Positions 1 to 7,147 of a stretch of DNA of 11,805 nt are shown here, piece by piece. The stretch is from Cyclostephanos tholiformis (taxonomy: Eukaryota > Bacillariophyta > Thalassiosirophyceae > Thalassiosirales > Thalassiosiraceae), in the NCBI GenBank assembly GCA_036939975.1, contig JALLPB010000996.1:1-11805 (forward strand), given 5' to 3'. The position numbers and the translations under genes were made by a program. Within the stretch, counting starts at the first letter, position 1; the number at the start of each line of letters is the position of its first letter. The notes under the pieces are model-generated. The model was not told the origin of the DNA and searched no databases. It saw only the letters and a program-made list of their open reading frames with translations.

Positions 1-8
1 GGAGAAGT

Positions 9-42
9 GTCTCTTATGCCCCGGCGTCTCTTATGCCCCGGC
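9..42. repeat. 17-bp tandem duplication (2 copies)
   Basis: Two perfect adjacent copies of gtctcttatgccccggc lie at 9-25 and 26-42. The array sits at the left edge of the window, so more copies may lie outside it. It is GC-rich while the following sequence is AT-rich. No coding role is visible. Confidence 0.9.
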
Positions 43-1340
43 TTCAACGGTAGTTCATTCCCCCAAAATTTTTATGGTGAAGGAGTAGTAGGTAGATATT
101 ATGATAGCCTAAAACCTATTCCCACTCTCAACTCCTTTCCTGGTGCTGGAGAGCAGAGGAATTCTCATTAAAATAACAATTTGACTGTTTTCATTGCCGC
201 CGCTGTTGATTCCAATCAGCATTGTAGGGACTCCCAATGATAAAAATTGCAAAGGCATATGAGAATTGCAAATGCATATGAAAATTGCAAACGTCAACAT
301 AGGAACAATGATGAAATATTAAAATCCCAAACGCATATTAAAATAAAATTGCAAATGCATATGAAAATTGCAAAGGGCACATAAAAGTCCCATCAATTGT
401 AAGTGATTCATGACTCAAAATAAGTAACAAAAGACGTAAAATGTTACAATTCCGGTAGTCTCCTGGTTGACTACCTTGACAATCTGGGTGATAAGCATTT
501 GTTTTCAGAGTAGGAAAATGACTATCTCATTCTCATTGAACATGATATTGCATATCAAAAATTCCCATTAAATCAGATGATTTGAATAGTGATAATTCAA
601 GAGTTCAGTTGGTTTTAAAGTAAACTTTCATATTCAACTGACAACTAGTATTGCAAAACAAAGTTCATGGGTTGATATATAAACTCATCAAGAGAGCCAC
701 TCAGGAGAGGAGTAAGTACACAACCATACTGTCCCTGTCCCATCACCACATGTAGGGGAGGGGGGGAGAGTGAGTTTTCAAATATTAGGTTATTCTATTA
801 TCTTTTCTCAATAAAAGCCCACTTAATCTCTTGACACCACAATTTTGGGCAGTTTGCAAATGATAAAAAAAGCAGTGTGCACACAGCAAAGATTGGTGAT
901 CAGATGAAGGACTAGTTTCGTGAATAGAGATTGGATGTAAGTATTGTGAGAGACCTAAACAAACTTCTTGTCATCCTGTTGCCAACCAACTCAATGAGTT
1001 GGAGTACTCAATCAACAGCAAGAAGATGCATTTTATGACCATAACAGTGCAAGGAACAGGCTAACGGGAAATTTAAGGGTAAACACAGACAATTTTTTTG
1101 GTACATTAGATCCGAGTCAGTAAGCTCCTCAAGATATATCATGATTGCTGTTTGTAATTCCATGCTGACCGCATGCATTGGACATTGGAGCTTTCCGTTT
1201 ACAAGGTGGTGGATTATTTCCTCACAGTTGTCCCACAGAATCTCTCGGGTCATGCTTATTTTTCATTTTATGCACAATTTCAGGAGCCAATCAATAATCC
1301 GAGGACAAGCCTGGCAAACTCCTCCATTATATCTTTTGTA
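43..1340. other. AT-rich intergenic region with no supported gene
   Basis: About 1.3 kb without a convincing coding region. Open frames here are short, lack recognisable motifs, and partly run antisense to MRPL35. Besides the 19-bp minisatellite it holds a short inverted repeat, with arms ccaactca at 986-993 and tgagttgg at 995-1002. The part next to 1340 should carry the 3' UTR and polyadenylation site of MRPL35, which is read leftwards. No tRNA-like or other RNA structure was recognised. Confidence 0.6.
243..382. repeat. Degenerate 19-bp minisatellite
   Basis: Units of about 19 bp with the consensus aaaattgcaaatgcatatg occur in two clusters. The first has units at 243-261, 262-280 and a decayed third at 281-299. 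The second has units near 321-339, 345-363 and 364-382. Units differ by a few substitutions, and the clusters are separated by about 20 bp of unrelated sequence. The spacing is tandem without unique spacers, so this is not a CRISPR array. Confidence 0.85.
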
Positions 1341-1781
1341 TCACGCACGAATAAGTCTCCTCATTCTCTCCTCGATCGCTTTCTCCGATATTGGAGCTGA
1401 GGCCGCCAACTGATTAACACGCTTCCTTCCCTTGTGGCCAGTATTGTGACTTCTACCACCTTTCCCCCTGAGCATTTTGGCGAAAGTCAAACATATTATT
1501 AGAGGCGAAGTCGCGAACGAACGAATTTGAATGGAGCTGTTAAATGCTGGTATAAATTCTCACCTTTTAATCCTACCATTCCCTCTAACGATGAACCGCT
1601 TCGCGGCGCTTTTATTTGTCTTCAGACAGCTCTTCTCCCGAAGCACAGCACCCATTAAGGAGAGGGGAGATTTCGATCTGAAACATGCAGCGTTTCTTCC
1701 ATAATCACAAAGGAATGAAGGGCATTTCACAGAGAGCGACGTCATCGATGGCAGGGCGCTTCGTAGCAAGGCGCCAAACAT
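1341..1781 (-). CDS. MRPL35: Mitochondrial large-subunit ribosomal protein bL35m
   Basis: Two exons on the minus strand, 1781-1564 and 1467-1341, encode 114 residues. bL35 is a small basic protein of the large ribosomal subunit that binds 23S-type rRNA. Seen here: exon 1 ends with KTNKSAAKRFIVRGNGRIK, the classic bL35 start (K-T-x-K-x-A-A-K-R-F, then G-x-G-x-I-K-R). After splicing the frame continues with GKGGRSHNTGHKGRKR, matching the family's K/R-rich stretch that carries a conserved His. The C terminus (APISEKAIEERMRRLIRA) resembles the usual helical bL35 end. Removing the intron is essential, because unspliced frame 1 stops at IKR and exon 2 alone is only about 42 codons. The first ~52 residues (MFGALLRSALPS...) precede the bL35 core and are probably a mitochondrial presequence. 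Diatom plastid bL35 is usually plastid-encoded, which favours mitochondrion over plastid. The gene is divergent to the BEACH gene. Confidence 0.88.
1468..1563 (-). other. Intron of MRPL35 (96 nt, phase 2)
   Basis: On the minus strand the donor reads AAAAG/GTGAGA and the acceptor ATGCTCAG/GGGG. A branch-like TCTAATA lies about 30 nt before the acceptor. Both junctions are phase 2: AG plus G gives an Arg codon, and the bL35 motif continues across it without gap. The unspliced frame meets TGA inside the donor. Confidence 0.85.
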
Positions 1782-2049
1782 GATGCTGTGCGTTGTTTAT
1801 TATTTGACGTCCGGATTTGGTTGACGCTGGGATGGAGGGGTCCGGCCGGGCCAAGAGTTATCACACACTCTATTGTATGGTCTCGTCAGCACGTACTATT
1901 GTAGTAATATCGTGTAGAGTACTTTATCGTACATACGATATGGTACCTCTAGAGGATGTGTCAATACATACTCAATACTACTAGGTGATACTCTATTCCG
2001 CCCCAAATCCACTACTCTCCATAACCCAAAAGACAATTGACATAATAAT
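1782..2049. promoter_or_regulatory. Divergent promoter region, MRPL35 / NSMAF-like
   Basis: This 268-bp spacer lies between two start codons facing away from each other, so both promoters and 5' UTRs must lie in it or overlap the genes. A near-perfect inverted repeat (atcgta, 2-nt loop, tacgat) lies at 1926-1939. No defined TATA or initiator element can be assigned by eye. The role is inferred from position only. Confidence 0.5.
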
Positions 2050-4607
2050 ATGACATCGACCACCGCAATGATGAAGGAGGCTATTCAGGCTCTCTATCCA
2101 CCCCGGCTCACAGCCTGTAGGCGTCGAGTCCGACGATCTGGATCATTGGTCGCCTCCTCGAATGAAAGCTTTAGTGAAAACTCGCCACCTCTGCTTCGAG
2201 GTCTCAGCGCCAATGCCAACGCCCCCGATAAAGACCAGACGTCATATGGCACGTCGTACAATCGAAAGTCTAAAAGCCGTTTCTCGGAACTGCTATTAGA
2301 ATATGGAGAGAAGGATTTAAACCATGATTGGGCTGTCTGTGCATCTTCCATGCCAATCTCGTCGGGCGACAGCGATGTTTGCGGCGGAATCAGTTGTAGC
2401 TCTCAAATGAAGCAGATAGAGGGTCGATTGAGACTTTGTTCACAATCGGTTGTCTTTGAACCTTATCAGACATCAAGGGGTATCATAAGAGCCACTTTCA
2501 AAACTATGACTTATATCGGGGGAGAGAATAATAACTTGAACAGTGAGGGTATGACATGGGGGATAGTTGATGGCGTTGATACTTCTTCATTCCGCAACAA
2601 AAGCAGTGTACCTGGAAATGAAAATTTTAGTCGTCAGGGCGTGGCTGTTATACGCTGTGAACGTCATGTTGTGATGAAAACGAACAATACGATCGGTCCC
2701 TACGACAACATCCCAACACCGGTAGAATTCAGATTCCGTTTTTTGCACTCCTCACCAAGCCAATTCCTATCACTTGCCAAGAAATTGTTTGATGTGGAAG
2801 TACGCAATAAAAAATCATCTGTGTCCTTTTCTCCAACTGTCACCTTTGAAGCATCAGCTCCTCCCATCATACAGTTGCCTCCAAACAACTATTCTCGTGA
2901 CGCTATCGTCGAGCAAATCTTGGAACCCACTCTGAATCAGCTTTTTGATACGACAAATTTTCTTCACATATCCGAACATTCGCTTACCCCAAATCTGCGC
3001 TGCTCTATCAGAACACTGCTTCTAGAGCATAAGGGTTGTGCTTTATTGACGGAATATGGTATTTACTTTCAGCCAGTTTTACCCTCGGATATTATTTACA
3101 CCAGTAGTGGCGCTGAGAGTAGGATAGGAGCAATCGGAAAGTTTCGGGTATGGGCCATTGATGACATGAGGGCGATTGCTCGACGATATGACGCTTTGAA
3201 AGACAGAGCACTGGAATTATTTTTGGCTAATCAACATTCAATACTACTCTCATTCGAAACAACGCTGGTACGAGAACAGTTCATCCACATTTTATCTCAG
3301 CAAATATCCGTAAAAAAGCCAGTGCCTTTGCCATGCTACACGGATCGAGCTTTCGTGGAATCTGCTCTGGAACTCTGGCAAGCTGACGAGTTGGATAATT
3401 TTGAGTATTTGCTTTGTCTCAACGCTGCAGCAGGGAGGTCATATCATGACTTGTCCCGTTATCCCGTGTTTCCTTGGGTACTTGCCAGCTACGGCAGTAT
3501 TGATGAGGATGATGACTTCGATGATTCGTCACCAGATGAGTTGGATTTGACAGACCCGAGTATTTTCCGAGACTTGTCTCTTCCTGTTGGTGCATTGAAT
3601 AAATCACGGTTTGAAGATTTCAGGAAAAGATTCGAAGGCATGGTTCAACAGCAGAAGAGCCATGCGTCACAATACAATCGTGACGAACCGTTCATGTATG
3701 GAACACATTACTCTGCTCCTGGCTATGTTTTGTATTACTTACTGAGGGTACTGCCAGAACACATGCTCTGCTTGCAAAATGGTGAGTTGCACATGGTTTC
3801 TAATCGCAGGTCGAGAATGCTTCGTTGCTAATATCATCCGAACTTCTCTGTATAGGAAAATTTGATGTACCAGATCGACTGTTCCATTCCATAGATGCAA
3901 CTTATAAATCAATACTGAACAACCCAGGCGATGTAAAAGAGCTCATACCAGAGTTTTTTGATCCTGACTGCTTTGACTTCTTGATAAACAGCATGGGATT
4001 GCAGCTAGGAACCCTACAAACGGGACAACGAGTCAATGATGTGATATTGCCGTCCTGGGCGAAGTCTGCTAAGTCATTTCTTCGAACAAACCGCGCTGCG
4101 CTTGAGTCCGATTACTGCACTAAACGCCTTCCAAAATGGATTGATCTCATCTTTGGTGTCAATTCACGAGGGCCAGGCGCCAAGGCGGCGAAGAACTTAT
4201 TCCATCCCTTGTCATATATGGGTCCAGAAGAGGCGGAGGCCATCCAGAGTCTTGCGGAAAGAGCACATGCTGAGCTTCAGTCGACAGAATTCGGGATCGT
4301 ACCGTGAGTTTGAACTTGTTCTTTTCTCGTGTGTCATCGGTTTATTGCAATACTAAATATCAATTGCTTCTGTTGCCGCAGTGACCAACTATTCATTCGG
4401 CCTCACCCTGAAAAAAGTGATGTCATCGGTAGTTGGGGAGATTCAGACTCGCTTCTGACTAGGGATCGTCTTCGTGAGTCTTATGGTTTGGGCGGTACCC
4501 TTTCTGCGTCAACTGCAAATACTCGTAGGATGGTCTCCGGAATCCCTGCTGATGCTTACGCGCAGAATGAGAAATCCGATTTTTTGGGGAGTCATTCTTT
4601 GGGGTGA
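2050..4607 (+). CDS. NSMAF: BEACH-domain protein of the NSMAF/FAN type, without WD40 repeats
   Basis: Three exons (2050-3781, 3856-4303, 4382-4607) encode 801 residues. In animals, FAN couples receptor signalling to neutral sphingomyelinase, and BEACH proteins act as scaffolds in membrane traffic. The order matches FAN. Residues ~76-90 (SRFSELLLEYGEKDL) and ~120-250 form a first PH/GRAM-like module, with LRLCSQSVVFEP as the clear match. Residues ~300-420 form a second one (LTEYGIYFQPV). The BEACH domain covers ~435-735, with NFEYLLCLN, DLSRYPVFPWVLASY, FRDLSLPVGALNK, FMYGTHYSAPGYVLYYLLR, LCLQNGKFDVPDRLF, VKELIPEFF, LPKWIDLIFG and LFIRPHP. These match FAN more closely than other BEACH subfamilies. 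An acidic insert (DEDDDFDDSSPDE) interrupts the start of the BEACH domain. Animal FAN continues into five WD40 repeats; here only ~65 polar residues follow, ending in SHSLG. The next gene's 3' end is 139 bp away, so no propeller fits. The start is the first ATG after upstream stops. The family is secure; a sphingomyelinase link in this organism is not shown. Confidence 0.92.
3782..3855 (+). other. Intron 1 of the NSMAF-like gene (74 nt, phase 1)
   Basis: The donor is gtgagt and the acceptor ctctgtatag. A branch-like tgctaat lies at 3826-3832. The junction makes a Gly codon (G plus GA) and joins LCLQNG to KFDVPD, the invariant BEACH motif. Retention would give a stop at 3829-3831. Confidence 0.92.
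4304..4381 (+). other. Intron 2 of the NSMAF-like gene (78 nt, phase 2)
   Basis: The donor is gtgagt and the acceptor cttctgttgccgcag. A branch-like tactaaat lies at 4351-4358. The junction forms a Pro codon and joins EFGIVP to DQLFIRPHP, matching the end of the FAN BEACH domain. Confidence 0.92.
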
Positions 4608-4746
4608 AAAAAAAAACACTGTCCGAAATGTGGAAAGGATTAATGATTTCTCATGCTTATCTAATTCCCTCAAAAGGTTAATCCTCGTTAATCAGACGGC
4701 TAAAAATAGCTGAGCGTTGAGTTATGAACGCAACTTGAAAAAAATC
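4608..4746. other. Convergent 3' spacer, NSMAF-like / glycosyltransferase
   Basis: Only 139 bp separate the two stop codons, so both 3' UTRs and polyadenylation sites share this short AT-rich stretch. It opens with a run of ten A at about 4608-4617, immediately after the NSMAF-like stop. No coding potential for WD40 repeats is present. Confidence 0.6.
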
Positions 4747-6304
4747 TTATGTTTGACCTGGAATAACAACCTGATTGTATCCCCTCTCACCAGGACTCTT
4801 GCAATAGCCTCGAAAGTGCTCCATTTGATAATCACCTCCTCTTACTTTGAGGACTTCCTCCTTATTAGTCAGCTGGACTTTCTCCCTACCCCATAATGTA
4901 GTCTCCAGATCCTCCCTAATTCTGTACCATTCGTGGTGGAATTTTCGACATAGTCGCTCCTGTATCCGATCACCATCTTGCGATAGGCAGTCCCACGGTT
5001 TTTGGCAAAGTGTGAAATGAGTTGATACAACATCTTCGATTGGACGAGAGCGGCAATCTTCGCATACATCATTTTTGTCCGGGCGATTATAACCATCCCT
5101 GCAGCTGCCACTAACAATATCGTTCTTTGTAGGTTTGTCGCGTGGATTGTCGGCCATATTATTGTAGACACAGCGATTTAGCTCCACTCCCGTTCCAGGA
5201 TGAAAATGATCATAGAAGTATGGAATTATCCCTTGAAATGTCATTGACTGAAAAGGAAATCCAAGACAAAGTGATGCCATCGTGACATTATTACAACTGC
5301 ATTGTTTTGAACGCTCTTGGCACCAATGAAAATTCACTTACCCCATAAAATGGACCAAAGCCCATCCCACCCCAACCTCCGTTACCTCGAAAGTCTCCTT
5401 TGCGAATAATTGACACGAATTCATTGAAGGCATCGAGGGAAGGACGCAGAACTAAAAATCCACCCTGAACTCCAGCGTGCTTCATACCACGATGTGCCAT
5501 ATTATAATCTCTTGTAAAAAATGCATTAATCTGATTGACATTAGCAGCAGGGTTCGGAATAAGTGGATCATCGAATGCTACATCAATTCCTGCGTTACTA
5601 CCGTCTTTGGGAGCGCCATTAATCATCACATCGAATAGTCTATCCATGGGCTTCAATAGAAGAGTATCCAAATCCAAATGTACGACAACTGGATGCTGAA
5701 TCAAAGTATAAGCGTGCAATTTCACGAACTCCTTTTCTCCACAGCATCCGTTTGAAGACACCTTCTCTCTGAGGTACTGTCCTTCTATATCTGCTAATGG
5801 AACTGGGACGTCTCTAAGCAATATCTCATACCCCAGTGGCTCCAGAGAAGGTCGTGCGCACGACTCTGCTTCCAAATGTACTAGGGCGTACATTTTGTAG
5901 TCATACAGGCTTCGACTTTGGGGATAATTCTGAAATGAGTTTAGATGTATCGAGTGCTCCAGGACTGCGGCACCATCCTTTATGCCAGCGCCAAAATCTC
6001 CCCTGGAGCCGTCACTTTTAGGACACCCAGAAACAGTTATCGCATATGCTATTGTCGCGATAGGTTGAATACCACCTGAGATATTTTTGGTAATGCCATT
6101 CCTTCCTGCGATCCCATCATGTTTGTTCTTACTGATTAACGTTACGGCGGCGCCATTGCCTGCGTGCAAAATTGACGACGAGAGTAAAAAATAATAGAAA
6201 AGTATGATGACTGATATTGAGAAGATACCGAATCCTTTTATCAATATTATGATACGGTGGTCATTGTTTTGGGTCGCCCCGCGGCGTGATTGAAGGTCCA
6301 CCAT
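4747..6304 (-). CDS. Type II membrane glycosyltransferase, GT8/glycogenin-like
   Basis: Two exons on the minus strand, 6304-5342 and 5247-4747, encode 487 residues. The layout is that of a Golgi or ER type II enzyme. A short basic cytosolic end is followed by a hydrophobic signal anchor at ~18-46 (IIILIKGFGIFSISVIILFYYFLL), then a lumenal domain. The nucleotide-sugar site is visible as VVVHLDLDTLLLKPMDRLF, whose DxD (211-213) would bind Mn2+ and the sugar nucleotide as in GT8 enzymes. It is preceded by GEKEFVKLHAYTL, where glycogenin has its K-x-x-x-W/L-x-L segment. Later motifs are HAGVQGGFLVLRPS and GWGGMGFGPFYG. Exon 2 has MTFQGIIPYFYD and VELNRCVYNNMADNPR, then a Cys-rich tail (C370, C383, C386, C402, C408, C421, C470) likely forming disulfides. 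The start is ATG at 6304; the frame is open further up only to a TTG before a TAG at 6355-6353. Donor, acceptor sugar and exact family are not determined. Confidence 0.8.
5248..5341 (-). other. Intron of the glycosyltransferase gene (94 nt, phase 0)
   Basis: On the minus strand the donor is GGG/GTAAGTG. The acceptor is TTTCCTTTTCAG/TCA, with a good polypyrimidine tract. Splicing joins GFGPFYG to SMTFQGIIPYFYD in frame. Without splicing the first exon runs 17 codons further to a stop at 5291. Confidence 0.88.
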
Positions 6305-6528
6305 GAATGGTGATAGTTGTGGTTGCTTTTTCAACGTCGAAGGGATTTTGAACTATGGTACCTAACTGTACCTAACTACATAAAACGTAAAAAAAGACTT
6401 CATCGATTGTCTATCGTATCCTAACACAGGACTGACATAATCAACCCCTTTGCATCAACGCAGCTCCGCACCTAAAGCTAAGTCTTTACAACCTAAAGCT
6501 AGATCTTTACACCCAAGTTCTTTCAAAA
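6305..6528. promoter_or_regulatory. Divergent promoter region, glycosyltransferase / SF3B5
   Basis: This 224-bp spacer lies between opposed start codons. It contains a perfect 10-bp tandem repeat (gtacctaact at 6358-6367 and 6368-6377). It also holds a 21-bp tandem repeat just before SF3B5 (6470-6490 and 6491-6511, 19 of 21 identical). The repeats may be regulatory sites or simple slippage products; position is the only evidence for function. Confidence 0.5.
6470..6511. repeat. 21-bp tandem repeat upstream of SF3B5
   Basis: Two adjacent units begin acctaaagcta and end tctttaca. They differ only by ag versus ga in the middle. The second unit ends 17 bp before the SF3B5 ATG, so the repeat lies in the probable 5' UTR or core promoter. 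Confidence 0.85.
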
Positions 6529-6801
6529 ATGAGCACCCCCGGAGGAGCGCCGATTCACAAAGATCAGCTCAAAGCAAAGTACATCGGGACTGGAGACGCC
6601 GATATGACAAAGTATGAATGGGTTACTAATATGCATCGCGACACCCTAGCCTCACACGTCGGACATTACGATCAACTATCTTACTACGCCGTTGCTCAGA
6701 ACGAGAGCATAGGCCGGGTTAAGAAAGAATTCATCGAGAAAATGCTGCAGCCGTGCAATAAGCCGCCCGTGGGGAAAACCGTGGCGGGCGATGGAATCTA
6801 A
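6529..6801 (+). CDS. SF3B5: Splicing factor 3B subunit 5 (SF3b10)
   Basis: An uninterrupted 90-residue ORF. SF3B5 is a small core subunit of SF3b in the U2 snRNP. It packs against SF3B3 and the SF3B1 HEAT repeats and supports branch-site recognition in the nucleus. The whole protein aligns by eye with the family. It shows HKDQLKAKYIGTGDADMTKYEW (a family hallmark at residues ~10-31), HRDTLASHVGHYD (~37-49), YYAVAQNESIGRVKKEF (~52-68) and the near-invariant EKMLQPC (~70-76). Length is close to the usual ~85-90 residues, so the gene is complete. The ATG at 6529 has A-rich upstream context and is the only sensible start. It is divergent to the glycosyltransferase, with no functional link expected. 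Confidence 0.96.
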   Translation: MSTPGGAPIHKDQLKAKYIGTGDADMTKYEWVTNMHRDTLASHVGHYDQLSYYAVAQNESIGRVKKEFIEKMLQPCNKPPVGKTVAGDGI

Positions 6802-7147
6802 TAGCGGCGGATGCGGGCGATGACTGGCGTAGCCACGGGGACAGCGGTGTTCGACGGCCGTCACGACGCGAAGGTAGTTTTGGGGCTCTCTTATTCTCAT
6901 GCCAATGTGATGTTTGTAGGGGTGATGCAATTGTTCATTATTATCAGCGACGTGATCCGAAAACCGAAAATATAAGATGAGATCATACCAAACAAATGGG
7001 TCGCGCACACTCCTCTTTTGAGGGATGCATTCCCACCAAAAAAATTGATATATATATATATATATATATATATTTAGTTATGTTTGACAGATGAAGCTAA
7101 TATTTTTCTATTCACTTTCGGGTTTTGACTAAGTAGGGTGTTGATAG
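6802..7147. other. Convergent spacer after SF3B5, no gene
   Basis: These 346 bp lie between the SF3B5 stop and the stop of the minus-strand gene at 7148. They should hold both 3' ends. A minus-strand open frame (7008-6676) runs through part of it, but it continues antisense across SF3B5 and shows no motif. The only structure seen is the (AT) tract at 7048-7073. Confidence 0.55.
7048..7073. repeat. (AT)13 microsatellite
   Basis: An uninterrupted alternating AT tract of 26 bp lies in the convergent spacer. It can form cruciform or hairpin structures and is expected to vary in length between strains. Confidence 0.95.

Noticed and set aside
109..300. Minus-strand 63-codon frame at the left end.
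   Set aside because: Part of it is translated minisatellite, with no recognisable domain and no supporting neighbours.
243..382. CRISPR-like array.
   Set aside because: The units are contiguous with no unique spacers, degenerate, and sit in a eukaryotic nuclear context without cas genes.
1008..1253. Minus-strand frame of 81 codons just downstream of MRPL35, first considered as a further exon; part of it (AVSMELQTAIMIYLEEL) loosely resembles a histone H3 helix.
   Set aside because: The bL35m reading frame ends naturally at 1341 with a typical bL35 C terminus. Possible joins to this frame use poor acceptors without a polypyrimidine tract. The histone likeness covers one helix only and is probably chance.
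1141..1413. Plus-strand overlapping frames of 75-90 codons.
   Set aside because: They run partly antisense to the bL35m second exon, two frames compete over the same bases, and none shows a motif.
3782..3809. Alternative short intron ending at the earlier cag in intron 1 of the BEACH gene.
   Set aside because: It would be only 28 nt and would not restore the KFDVPD motif; the 74-nt intron does.
4474..4713. Plus-strand alternative frame overlapping exon 3 of the BEACH gene, considered as a continuation past the stop at 4607.
   Set aside because: It is in a different frame from the LFIRPHP junction, and the extra residues show no WD40 signature (no GH...WD pattern).
6305..6334. Upstream extension of the glycosyltransferase to a TTG codon at 6334.
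   Set aside because: Nuclear eukaryotic genes rarely start at TTG. The first ATG in frame is at 6304, leaving a normal signal anchor.
6676..7008. Minus-strand 110-codon frame across the SF3B5 3' end.
   Set aside because: It is antisense to the strongly conserved SF3B5 coding sequence and has no motif. It begins in the spacer with the AT tract.
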